Below are positions 56,009 through 64,000 of a stretch of DNA of 64,000 bases, piece by piece (the first letter of the stretch is position 1; each line of letters starts with the position of its first letter). Origin of the DNA: Candidatus Jettenia caeni (GTDB taxonomy: Bacteria > Planctomycetota > Brocadiia > Brocadiales > Brocadiaceae); assembly GCA_000296795.1 (NCBI GenBank), contig BAFH01000002.1, positions 776,686 to 840,685 on the forward strand, written 5' to 3'. The position numbers were made by a program, and so were the translations under genes. The notes under the pieces were generated by a model that was given only the letters and a program-made list of their open reading frames with translations, did not search any database and was not told the DNA's origin.

Positions 56009-57424
56009 ATGAGAATTCTCATGGTAGGTAATGACCCTCATGATATAGGCGGGGTTGTAAATTATACTCGTCCTCTTGCCTTAAAATTTGTTGAAATGGG
56101 ACATAAGGTTTTTTATTTCTATTCCGGTGCATGGAATAGAAGGTATAACTATCTCTTCAGGCCATATCTCAGGATTCATAGAAGAGATTTTTCCTTTGAG
56201 TGCGCAGAACTGATGAACTCTCCAAACTGGACATATAATTACGGTAATCCCTTGCTTGATATACACGCTCATCAAACAGAAAAATTGTTTATAAAATACA
56301 TGGAAAAAATAAAACCTGATGTAGTACACGTTCATAGCCGCTGTGGGCTTCCGGCATCACTTATTGAGATTGCTTCAAATCATGGATTGAGGGTCTTCAC
56401 TACTATTCATGTATACGGTTTCTTATGCCAGAAAAGAGTAATGATTGACCATCATGGAATGCCCTGCAAAGGACCCTCTGATGCAGACAAATGTGCTCAA
56501 TGCACAGGGTATGTCGATATAAAAAGATTAAAGCATACCGTACGACTAGAAAATACCAGCAAACAATTGTTTACATTGGCTAAATCGCTCCTTGGCATAC
56601 TAAGGAAATGCAGCAGATCCAAAAAATCTGATCAGAGAAGTAGTAACGATCCTGCGCCATGTAAAGGTATTGCACATTATGAGAAAATAAAGGCAAAACT
56701 GCAGGAAAGACTTGATTATATGATTCATGCGATGAATACGTATACGGTTACAAACCTGTGTGTATCTACTGATGTAAAAAGAACCCTTATGAGATATGGT
56801 GTTCATGAAGATAAGCTCTTAGTCCAGCATATAGGTTCATCAATTGCAGAAAACCAGAAGTTAAACAGGAGAACATTACATACGCCTATTGTAATAGGGA
56901 ATATCGGAGGAGTGCACCATTATAAAGGAACGCACGTTTTAGTGGAAGCAGTAAAGAATATCAAAAATAAAAATTTCATAGTAAAAATATTCGGCAAATA
57001 TGATCAGGCCTATGTAGAAAGCGTAATGCAGGGAAAAGAAGATTTACCGATAGAGTTTTTGGGAAAATATCAGCCAACTGATTTGTTTGAAATATTAAAG
57101 CAGGTAGACATCATGGTGCTTCCTTCTATCTGTAATGACACAGCGCCGCAAACTATTTTTGAGAGTTACAGTGCAGGCATCCCGATTGTTGCCTCTGATA
57201 TAGGCGGGTTTCCGGATTTTATAAAAGACGGGGTTAGTGGATGTCTTTTTAGGCCGGGAGATAGTCAGGATCTGGCAGATAAATTGGATAAGGTATTAAC
57301 AGATCCTCAAAAGATAGAATCATTTTCATGGAAGGTTCCAAAACTTAAGACAATTACCGATAATGCTCTGGAGTTAGTAGCCTTGTACAAAAAATGTATT
57401 GAGAATAATTCAATAACAACTTAA
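56009..57424 (+). CDS. GT4-family glycosyltransferase
   Basis: I place the start at ATG 56009 (MRILMVGNDPHDIGGV), which the decayed copy at 54390 also supports. The 471-residue enzyme has a GT-B fold: an N-terminal acceptor domain with a cysteine set in mid-protein (GFLCQKR, MPCKG, KCAQCTG) and the donor domain with GGVHHYKGTHVLVEAV and the EX7E-like IFESYSAGIPIVASDIGG. The cysteine-bearing insert is reminiscent of some GT4 proteins near SPASM genes. It retains the nucleotide sugar stereochemistry. Confidence 0.88.
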   Translation: MRILMVGNDPHDIGGVVNYTRPLALKFVEMGHKVFYFYSGAWNRRYNYLFRPYLRIHRRDFSFECAELMNSPNWTYNYGNPLLDIHAHQTEKLFIKYMEKIKPDVVHVHSRCGLPASLIEIASNHGLRVFTTIHVYGFLCQKRVMIDHHGMPCKGPSDADKCAQCTGYVDIKRLKHTVRLENTSKQLFTLAKSLLGILRKCSRSKKSDQRSSNDPAPCKGIAHYEKIKAKLQERLDYMIHAMNTYTVTNLCVSTDVKRTLMRYGVHEDKLLVQHIGSSIAENQKLNRRTLHTPIVIGNIGGVHHYKGTHVLVEAVKNIKNKNFIVKIFGKYDQAYVESVMQGKEDLPIEFLGKYQPTDLFEILKQVDIMVLPSICNDTAPQTIFESYSAGIPIVASDIGGFPDFIKDGVSGCLFRPGDSQDLADKLDKVLTDPQKIESFSWKVPKLKTITDNALELVALYKKCIENNSITT

Positions 57425-57430
57425 TACACT

Positions 57431-58819
57431 ATGCATAAGAATGGACAGATAACACAAATAAAAACTCAGGGCATAAAGAATGCTGCTGCAATCGTATTTG
57501 CCCTGGTTTTATCGATGCTGGCGGGATACATTCTTGTTCTTGGTTCTTATAAATTGCTGTTTCCTTTTTTATTTGCAGGGGTAATTCTGGTTTTATATTT
57601 TAAACAGTTTGAGATTCTCATAGTACTTATATTCATCATCAACCATGAATTGTTTTACCTTCTTCCCAGTGGCGCTCTGGGCAGAGATGCTTTTCAGGAC
57701 TTACTCTTTGTTATTATTTTACTCCTGTTAGGAGCCAGATATTTTCTGGATAAAAAGGCCCGTAACTACACGAAGAGGCATTTCGGATTATTTATACCCT
57801 TTTTTTTGTTTCTTGTTTTTGTAGGTATTCTCAAATCATATTATCAGGGACAGCCTTTTATTTACGGGATAAAGGCTGCTAAAGGTTACTATCTCATTCT
57901 GTTTTATTTTGTTTTTATGTCAAAAGAGATTAATACACAAAAACTTTTCCGGTTAATCATAATAGCGGGGATCCTGTTACTCATTCTTAATAATATCAAG
58001 TATGCCTTCTTTGATAGCGTAGGTATGTTCTATATTGATGAGAGTGAGATATCCGAACGGGGAGATAACCTAAGATTCATTGTGGGAGATTTTTTCATTA
58101 ATTTTGCGCCTATCGTTACCTTTGGGGAATATCTGAGGACCAGGAAAAAACTGTACCTCCTGATTTTTCTGTACATGATTGCTACGGTTATTATACAAGG
58201 ACAGACAAGGGCAGTTATAATTGGCATTACCGTGAGTGTACTTTTCATGCTGTACTTTTCACGTTGCATAAGCTTCAGTAAGATTGCATGTATAATACCG
58301 CTATTGATTATTCTGTCGATATGGGTTATCCCCATGCTCGAAGCAACGTTTTTAGGCAGATTATATGAAATTACTAAATCAGAAATAGAAGGAAATACAG
58401 GGAATGTCGGAATCAGAGTCGTGGGGTATAAATATTATTTCAGCGAGATTGTGAAGTCCCCAATAATAGGTAACGGCATATGGAATGTTCTTCAAACAAA
58501 GAATAATCCTGAGGATATGAGATATACAAGAATATATCTGGCAGATATAGGATTAACCAAACTCCTATTCCATTTCGGTATATTTGGGGTTGTATGGTTA
58601 CTTATGTTACTATCAAAGGTTTATAAAATATCATTTCAAAGTCTCGGAAGGTTAAAAGAAAATGTGCATTATAGCCTTCTCGGATATTTTATATTCTCAA
58701 TTGCAACAATGGCAACTTTAGATTGCTTCGTGGATAGGTTTACTATAATTTATCTGGCGCTCGTGCTCGCCTTGTTAAGTCAATCTGATTATTCAATGAA
58801 AGATCAGCAGAGAGGTTGA
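57431..58819 (+). CDS. Wzy-like O-antigen polymerase/ligase
   Basis: This 462-residue membrane protein has about 11-12 transmembrane helices and a long periplasmic loop between about 300 and 380 (MLEATFLGRLYEITKSEIEG), with GNTGNVGIRVVGYKYYF and IIGNGIWNV, the pattern of the Wzy/WaaL (Wzy_C) family. It would polymerise repeat units flipped by the Wzx protein. It starts 6 bp after the GT4 gene. Confidence 0.82.
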   Translation: MHKNGQITQIKTQGIKNAAAIVFALVLSMLAGYILVLGSYKLLFPFLFAGVILVLYFKQFEILIVLIFIINHELFYLLPSGALGRDAFQDLLFVIILLLLGARYFLDKKARNYTKRHFGLFIPFFLFLVFVGILKSYYQGQPFIYGIKAAKGYYLILFYFVFMSKEINTQKLFRLIIIAGILLLILNNIKYAFFDSVGMFYIDESEISERGDNLRFIVGDFFINFAPIVTFGEYLRTRKKLYLLIFLYMIATVIIQGQTRAVIIGITVSVLFMLYFSRCISFSKIACIIPLLIILSIWVIPMLEATFLGRLYEITKSEIEGNTGNVGIRVVGYKYYFSEIVKSPIIGNGIWNVLQTKNNPEDMRYTRIYLADIGLTKLLFHFGIFGVVWLLMLLSKVYKISFQSLGRLKENVHYSLLGYFIFSIATMATLDCFVDRFTIIYLALVLALLSQSDYSMKDQQRG

Positions 58820-58827
58820 AATACGGT

Positions 58828-59757
58828 ATGGATGTTACGATTGTAATAGTAAGTTATAATGTGGCTGACTTATTAAATGAATGCATTATCTCAATAAAAA
58901 AAGAGACGTCCTGCGAATACGAGATTATTGTTGTTGACAATAATTCTGTAGATAATTCCATGGAGTTGCTTAAGGCGAATCACCCTGATGTAAAACGAAT
59001 ACAGAACGTGAGCAATGTAGGTTTTGCAAAAGCAAATAATCAGGCCTTCGAAAAGGCTCAAGGCAGCTACATTTTTATGCTTAATCCCGACACCGTTGTT
59101 TTAGATAGAGCTATTGATAAGCTGGTTCAGTTTATGGACGAACACCCGGAAGCAGGAGCTTGTGGGCCAAAAGTTTTAAACTATGATATGTCTCTTCAGC
59201 CTAGTTGCCATCATTTCCCGACAATTGCAATGAGATTCATAGAGCATTCTCAACTTGAGAGAGTTTTTCCAAAAAGCAAAATTTTTGGTCGTCACTATAT
59301 GACTTACTGGAATTATGATGAGGTAAAAGAGGTGGACTGGATTCGGGGTTGTTCCTTGCTGCTTAGAAAGACAACCTTAGAGCTTGTAGGAACTCTTGAT
59401 GAGAATTATTTTATGTATACTGAAGAAACAGATATTTGTTATCGCATGAATAAGAGTGGATGGAAAGTGCTGTTTTTCCCGGGAGCGGAGATTGTGCATT
59501 ACTGGGGTAAAAGTTCCGAAGTTTCAAAGAAGGAAAAAGGATATTCTCCTGCAACGATAAAATACTTATTTAATACGAAATACTATTTTTTTAAAAAACA
59601 TTACGGCTGTGTTCATTTTGTCTTTATAAAAGGAATTGACTTTGTATTTTATTTATTGGTCTTTATAAAAAATATATTTAGAAAGGATGCAGAGGTACGG
59701 AGATTAAAACTATCGTATGCTTCTTATGTGCTTTCTCTGATCTTGTTTGGCAAGTAG
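58828..59757 (+). CDS. GT2-family glycosyltransferase (rhamnosyltransferase-like)
   Basis: The start is best placed at ATG 58828 (MDVTIVIVSYN), since the in-frame TTG at 58816 abuts the ribosome binding site. The 309-residue GT-A enzyme has VDNNSVDNS, FMLNPDTVV (DxD position) and WIRGCSLLLRKTTLE with YTEETDICYR, the usual pattern of WbbL-like rhamnosyltransferases. A C-terminal hydrophobic segment may attach it to the membrane. Confidence 0.88.
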   Translation: MDVTIVIVSYNVADLLNECIISIKKETSCEYEIIVVDNNSVDNSMELLKANHPDVKRIQNVSNVGFAKANNQAFEKAQGSYIFMLNPDTVVLDRAIDKLVQFMDEHPEAGACGPKVLNYDMSLQPSCHHFPTIAMRFIEHSQLERVFPKSKIFGRHYMTYWNYDEVKEVDWIRGCSLLLRKTTLELVGTLDENYFMYTEETDICYRMNKSGWKVLFFPGAEIVHYWGKSSEVSKKEKGYSPATIKYLFNTKYYFFKKHYGCVHFVFIKGIDFVFYLLVFIKNIFRKDAEVRRLKLSYASYVLSLILFGK

Positions 59758-60017
59758 ATGTACCGTAAGGAAAAGCTATAGATACCTTAAAGAGAAACAC
59801 TCCTGGCTATTGTTCTCTTGCTCTGTAGTTACAGAGATCATATGCAGGGCGGGGCTTTAGCCTTACCGGGCAACCCTAAAGGATTGCCCTACGGAATTAA
59901 AATTCCTCAACAGGAAACCAGGATAGACCATAACTCGTAACACTTTGATTTTTGGAAAATAACCCCGTAGGGGTGAAATGTTTATAGAATAATAAAGTTA
60001 TCTATAGAGGTGTATTT
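59758..60017. other. intergenic region with three repeat elements
   Basis: It contains the 3'-end hairpin repeat at 59781-59819, a string like the hairpin at 2016 (cagggcggggctttagcc, 59844-59861) and the hairpin GGGCAA-TTGCCC around 59868-59891. No gene is supported. Confidence 0.5.
59781..59819 (+). repeat. 3'-end hairpin repeat, copy 3
   Basis: gataccttaaagagaaacac continues to tcctggctattgttctct. It differs from the copy at 5320-5358 by about two bases over 38. AGAGAA and TTCTCT pair. It starts 23 bp after the GT2 stop codon. Confidence 0.65.
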
Positions 60018-61250
60018 GTGAATGCGAAAAAAATACTCATTCTTTCTCCTTGCCCTCTTTTTCCCACAGTGATGGGAAATCAGGTCAGGATAAAGTTTCT
60101 TATAGAAGAGCTAAACAAACGGCATTGTGTGGACTTGATAACCCTTGAAGATAGAAAAAATTATAGTATGCACGATGCGCATTATAAGAAAATATGCCAT
60201 AAACATTATCCCATAATAATTCCGAACAATAAAGACAATGTAATTGGCAGGGTTTTTTATAGTTTAGGGCGACGGCTTGTGTACTTGCTTTTTGGAATTC
60301 CTTCGCAATATTATTATCCTTCATTGCCACAGATCCAGCGAGAGATACATGGCATAATAAACAGGAATGATTATGATGTTATCCAATTTGAATATTGGTT
60401 TATGGGAAAATTTATAAAGAAGTTAAAACAGAAATTATATTTAACCGTTGATACTCATGATGTATGTCATGAAAAAACAGAGAAAGAATTTCAAACTATA
60501 TATGAAAATTCCCGTAAGCAAAGATTTATTCGAAGAGAACTTTCAAAGATAAAAGAATTGGAGCATTATTACCTTAATCAATGTGACACGATCATTTCAA
60601 TCTCCAGTTCCGATTCTATATATTTTGAAAATAATTTTCCCAGGAAGAAGGTCCTTTATATACCAATTGGAATGGATTTAAAGGATTTCCTCAGTTACCC
60701 GACAATCAAAAATAATAAACCAACGGTTCTTTTTTATGGAAATTTAGGAACACTTCAGAATATACATGCTTTTTTTGAATTATGGAATGAAATCTTCCCA
60801 CGTATAAAAAAAGAAATCCCTAAGGCACAGTTGAAGGTTGTTGGGGCTAATCCTCCCGATACTATCAAAAAGTTGTCAAGTTTGGGGTATGTAGAAGTGA
60901 CAGGGTTCACGAATTGTTTGCCTGACATTTTATCATCATGTCACTTAAAAATATTGCCAATGAAAATCGGAGGTGGTTTCCGTACCCGCCTTATTGAAGT
61001 AATGGCTAGTGGAGTGCCAGTTATTGGTACTTATATTGGGGTGGACAGTTTAGCATTTGAAAATGACGTTCATGGGTATATTAGTGATGACTATAATATA
61101 TTAACTCATAAAGCTATAGAATTATTAAGAAATGATGAAAAAAGACAACACATGGGTATCGAATGTAAAAAATTTGTTGAAAGTCACTATACAACGGAAA
61201 AGGTTTATGGAAAGCTTTCTCAATATTATTTTGATTTAGAATTATCATGA
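60018..61250 (+). CDS. GT4-family glycosyltransferase
   Basis: This 410-residue GT-B enzyme starts at a GTG (60018) preceded by tagagg. The N-terminal half begins KKILILSPCPLFPTVMGNQV, and the donor domain has LFYGNLGTLQNIHAFFELW, LKIGGGFRTRLIEVMASGVPVIG-type residues and GYISDDYN. The middle reads DTHDVCHEKTEKEF. Donor and acceptor are unknown. It begins the second half of the polysaccharide locus after a repeat-rich gap. Confidence 0.87.
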   Translation: MNAKKILILSPCPLFPTVMGNQVRIKFLIEELNKRHCVDLITLEDRKNYSMHDAHYKKICHKHYPIIIPNNKDNVIGRVFYSLGRRLVYLLFGIPSQYYYPSLPQIQREIHGIINRNDYDVIQFEYWFMGKFIKKLKQKLYLTVDTHDVCHEKTEKEFQTIYENSRKQRFIRRELSKIKELEHYYLNQCDTIISISSSDSIYFENNFPRKKVLYIPIGMDLKDFLSYPTIKNNKPTVLFYGNLGTLQNIHAFFELWNEIFPRIKKEIPKAQLKVVGANPPDTIKKLSSLGYVEVTGFTNCLPDILSSCHLKILPMKIGGGFRTRLIEVMASGVPVIGTYIGVDSLAFENDVHGYISDDYNILTHKAIELLRNDEKRQHMGIECKKFVESHYTTEKVYGKLSQYYFDLELS

Positions 61251-61281
61251 ACAGTAATTGAGATAAGAATAGATTCAAAGT

Positions 61282-61309
61282 CGTTGGGTTTTGTCTTTTA
61301 AAACTCAAC
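61282..61309. repeat. hairpin repeat shared with 10407
   Basis: GTTGGGTTTT and AAAACTCAAC form a hairpin with a T-rich loop. The first 23 bases are identical to 10407-10429. It lies between the GT4 gene and the next methyltransferase and may act as an attenuator or terminator. Confidence 0.55.
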
Positions 61310-61350
61310 CTAATTAATTTATTTTATTACACAACTGAGGAAATAGTACA

Positions 61351-62340
61351 TTGTTAATAATTCTTAGGCATCCTGATGGATTAGTCCATATTGAGCAATC
61401 ACGGAATACAGACAAGAATATAATATCGGTTGAACTCCATAATAAAAGATTATTTATGCCGATAAGTACATTCGAGACCACGTATCCCTGGGAATTAATA
61501 AAAAGTATTTTACAGAGTAAAGGACCAGCATGCTTATGCGATGAAATAATGAAAGACGAAGATCCTTGTTGTGTTCAGCATCAATTACAATACACTTTGC
61601 TGAGTTATGTCAGCGAGAAAGATTTTGAAAATAGAAGAATACTAGACTTTGGTTGTGGTGCAGGCGCATCCTCAATAGTATTATCGCGCATGTTGCCGAA
61701 TACGGAGATAGTCGGAATAGAATTAGACGAAAAATTGCTATACACAGCCAGATTGAGGGCAGAGCATTATCAAGCTCATAATATACGTTTTATTCCTTCT
61801 CCCGACGGCAACAGTATTCCTGATAAGTTGGGAAAATTTGATTACATAATTTTAAGTGCGGTATATGAACATCTTCTTCCCCATGAGAGAAAAAATTTAC
61901 TACCTAAATTATGGGCGCATTTAAATTCTGGAGGTGTTATGTTTATTAACCAGACACCAAACAGGTTATTTCCTATAGAATTGCACACAACACATCTGCC
62001 ATTGATCAATTACTTACCGGACAAGCTGGCGTTGCTTTTTGCGAGGATGTTCTCGAAAAGAGTTATCTTTGGTGATGGTTGGGAAACATTATTGCGCAAA
62101 GGGATACGGGGAGGGACGGTAAGTGAAATAACAGATTTTTTATACGGAGATCAAAAACTATTACTGTTAGAACCTGCGATGGTAGGAGTACATGATAGTA
62201 TTGATATTTGGTATCGGCTAACAAATACCAAAAGATTAACAACTTCCAGGAAATTGTTAAAGTTTGGTATGAAATTTTTTAAATTTGTTACAGGCATACA
62301 ATTAACACCATGCCTGTCTTTGGCGTTAAAGAAATTATAG
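61351..62340 (+). CDS. SAM-dependent methyltransferase
   Basis: This 329-residue protein starts at a TTG (61351) with tgagga before it; Met36 (61456) is an alternative. The class I motif is ILDFGCGAGASSIVLSRM, followed by VGIELDEKLLYTARLRAEHY and YIILSAVYEHLLPHER. The C-terminal 130 residues are specific to this type. It is the fourth methyltransferase in the locus, which suggests a multiply methylated glycan. Confidence 0.82.
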   Translation: MLIILRHPDGLVHIEQSRNTDKNIISVELHNKRLFMPISTFETTYPWELIKSILQSKGPACLCDEIMKDEDPCCVQHQLQYTLLSYVSEKDFENRRILDFGCGAGASSIVLSRMLPNTEIVGIELDEKLLYTARLRAEHYQAHNIRFIPSPDGNSIPDKLGKFDYIILSAVYEHLLPHERKNLLPKLWAHLNSGGVMFINQTPNRLFPIELHTTHLPLINYLPDKLALLFARMFSKRVIFGDGWETLLRKGIRGGTVSEITDFLYGDQKLLLLEPAMVGVHDSIDIWYRLTNTKRLTTSRKLLKFGMKFFKFVTGIQLTPCLSLALKKL

Positions 62341-62369
62341 GTATTCGATAATTTAAAAGGCTTGTAAAT

Positions 62370-63494
62370 ATGCAGAATATTCTCTATATTATCCCATCCT
62401 TAAGACTTGCCGGAGCTGAGAAGCAAATCATTGGTTTAGTAAATGGTTTATCAGAAAAAAGATTCAATATCCATCTTTTTACCTTCGAGAGTCCGCTTGA
62501 TCAGTTGGATAGCCTGAACAAACAGAAAGTTAAGTTCTATAATTATCCCAGGCGGTATAAGTTTGATTTTTCTCCCTCGAAAAAGATTGCCGAAATAATT
62601 AATAGAGAAAATATAGATATTATAGACTGCAGATTGCAGATTGCCCTTCTGTATGGATTTCTTGGAAGGATATTGGCAAAAAAGAAGGTAAAATTCACAA
62701 CCTCGGTACATACAACAATAAATAGAAATAGAAAGGATGAACTGTTGGATCGTCTTCTCTATGTTCAATTAATGAAATACTGTGATAGGGTTATAACCGT
62801 TTGCGAAAATCAGAGGAAATACTGGATAAGAAAATACCCCTTCCTTGAAGAAAAATGTATCACCATACATAACGGTATAGATATTGATGAATTTAAGGAT
62901 GACGTATCCGAGGATGAAAAGAAGGCTTTAAGGGCTTCCTTAAAGATAGAAGATGATGAGTTGCTTGTAGGGACGGTTGCAGGCTTCAGGCCGGAAAAAG
63001 GTCACGAATATATATTGAGGGCATTAAAACTTCTTTTGAACTCAGGCGTAAAGATCAAACTCATTCTTATAGGGGATGGGGAGAGAAGAAATTACCTGCA
63101 GTCTCTTGCTCATGAACTTGGAATTTGGAGAAATGTCATCTGGCTGGGTTTGCAGAAAGAACCGAAAAAATATATCAGTATCTTCGATATATTCCTTATG
63201 GCATCTTATAGGGTAGAGACATTCTCTAATGCAATTATTGAGGCACTTTCTATGTCTAAGCCTGTTATCGCAACAGATGTAGGAGGAACCTCTGAGATGG
63301 TTAAAGACGGCGTAAATGGCTTTCTTGTAAGGCCAAAAAATCCGGAAGATATTTCGGAAAAGATTACATATTTCATTAAAAATCCGCAGTGTTTTAGGCG
63401 CTTCTCCCAAAACGCAAGACTATGCGCTGTAGAAGGGTTAAGCAAAGAACGGACGATAATGAAGACAGAAGAACTCCTTATGACATTAGCTTAA
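62370..63494 (+). CDS. GT4-family glycosyltransferase
   Basis: This 374-residue GT-B enzyme begins MQNILYIIPSLRLAGAEKQI and has IHNGIDIDEFK, VAGFRPEKGHEYILRAL, LIGDGERR and the donor motif ETFSNAIIEALSMSKPVIA with TDVGGTSEMVKDGVNGFLV. It is a typical polysaccharide glycosyltransferase. It lies 29 bp after the methyltransferase gene. Confidence 0.92.
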   Translation: MQNILYIIPSLRLAGAEKQIIGLVNGLSEKRFNIHLFTFESPLDQLDSLNKQKVKFYNYPRRYKFDFSPSKKIAEIINRENIDIIDCRLQIALLYGFLGRILAKKKVKFTTSVHTTINRNRKDELLDRLLYVQLMKYCDRVITVCENQRKYWIRKYPFLEEKCITIHNGIDIDEFKDDVSEDEKKALRASLKIEDDELLVGTVAGFRPEKGHEYILRALKLLLNSGVKIKLILIGDGERRNYLQSLAHELGIWRNVIWLGLQKEPKKYISIFDIFLMASYRVETFSNAIIEALSMSKPVIATDVGGTSEMVKDGVNGFLVRPKNPEDISEKITYFIKNPQCFRRFSQNARLCAVEGLSKERTIMKTEELLMTLA

Positions 63495-63522
63495 AATAGG
63501 CATTCGGTGACTTTCGCGACGT

Positions 63523-63551
63523 GTAGTGGCAAAGGCGTGCTTTGCCACTAC
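63523..63551. repeat. palindrome related to 54643
   Basis: GTAGTGGCAAAG and CTTTGCCACTAC form a perfect 12-bp stem around GCGTG. It follows the last complete glycosyltransferase gene by 28 bp and could serve as a terminator. Confidence 0.7.
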
Positions 63552-63685
63552 GTAGTTTGTTTTCCCTATGCATTAAATTAAGCGGGCAATATCTCAAAAA
63601 ATTTGAGATGCGTAATTATTTTTATACACTCATACCCTTTTCCTGAAGATTGAAAAGGTATGAGATTATTTGGGGGGCAAACGAA

Positions 63686-64000
63686 ATGATATCCACGATA
63701 AAAATCAGACCTATCCTTTTTCTTTTAGTATCAATGAGCGTGTTAAATTTTTTTTATGGTAAAAATGGATCATTTATGAAAGAGGTTTTCGCTTTTCCGG
63801 GAGGAAACAAACTTTTTCCTAACAGGAGTGTATCTGCTGAAGCAAAAAAATTTATCACCCGATATGATGAAGAACTGAAGGGGTGGTACAACCCTGTTTA
63901 TTTTAAAGATTGGTTTGATACCGATCAACGTTTTGTAGGAAACATAATCTTAGACTTATCGGTTCTTTGTTGGATAAACAACACCGCGTCCAACCGGGAT
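63686..64000 (+). CDS. partial exported protein, cut by window end
   Basis: An open frame begins at ATG 63686 (MISTIKIRPILFLLVSMSVL) and runs without a stop for 105 codons to the window end. Residues about 8-25 form a hydrophobic signal segment. The rest (KFITRYDEELKGWYNPVYF) is not recognised. The position suggests another protein of the polysaccharide locus. ggggggcaaacga before the ATG is a weak ribosome binding site. Confidence 0.55.
   Translation, partial: MISTIKIRPILFLLVSMSVLNFFYGKNGSFMKEVFAFPGGNKLFPNRSVSAEAKKFITRYDEELKGWYNPVYFKDWFDTDQRFVGNIILDLSVLCWINNTASNRD

Overview
The window most likely comes from an anammox planctomycete (order Candidatus Brocadiales, a Kuenenia/Brocadia/Jettenia-type genome). 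The decisive gene is an octaheme hydroxylamine-oxidoreductase-family protein at 37687-39393. Its sequence matches what I recall of anammox hydrazine dehydrogenase (HDH), the enzyme that oxidises hydrazine to N2. The rest fits a moderately AT-rich, repeat-laden Gram-negative chromosome. No species can be fixed from the sequence alone.

Layout. 1-10 kb is an accessory stretch: a Tat-exported aldo/keto reductase, a lipoprotein, an RNase H-like protein, a REP-associated tyrosine transposase with its REP palindromes, a decayed IS3-family element, a PAS histidine kinase, a CBS protein, a HAD phosphatase and an intact IS4/IS701-like element. 10.5-21 kb holds a PAS-GAF-GGDEF protein with a degenerate active site, then the minus-strand run dnaA - dnaN - dciA - gyrB - DksA-like - AMP-ligase - RmlD-like, the usual surroundings of a bacterial replication origin. 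21.4-26.6 kb is a molybdate system (ModE-like regulator, di-Mop protein, porin, modA, a decayed TauE fragment, modB, modC). 26.6-28.3 kb is pstB-phoU behind a four-repeat Pho box. 28.5-32.5 kb holds a DUF4438 gene, rpsB-tsf-pyrH-frr and two tRNA genes (Lys, Glu), ending at a terminator shared with convergent htpG. glyQ follows.

At 35.8-41 kb a SorC-type regulator is divergent from hdh across a 576-bp AT-rich gap. The gap carries two inverted-repeat pairs built on one octamer and a 13-base match to the extended anti-Shine-Dalgarno sequence with no ORF behind it. Downstream of hdh, convergent, is an MnmE-like GTPase whose last codons are written by a palindromic repeat. An IS1182-type element (41.2-43 kb) separates this block from a polysaccharide locus that runs to the window end (43.5-64 kb). 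That locus has a Wzz/BY-kinase-like protein with a ruined P-loop, a nucleotide-sugar dehydrogenase, a FemAB/GNAT-like protein, a NodB-type deacetylase, a Wzx flippase, a Wzy-like polymerase, a UGM-like flavoprotein, a radical SAM protein, four methyltransferases, four glycosyltransferases and a decayed duplicate of one of them.

How the genes work together. The hdh block supplies the terminal catabolic step of anammox, and the divergent regulator is the natural candidate for its control. The mod genes bring in molybdate for molybdoenzymes; pstB-phoU answers phosphate limitation. The polysaccharide locus would build, modify, flip and polymerise an extracellular or cell-surface glycan. Small palindromic repeats recur throughout, several of them placed right at the 3' ends of genes, where they have altered or decorated coding sequences.
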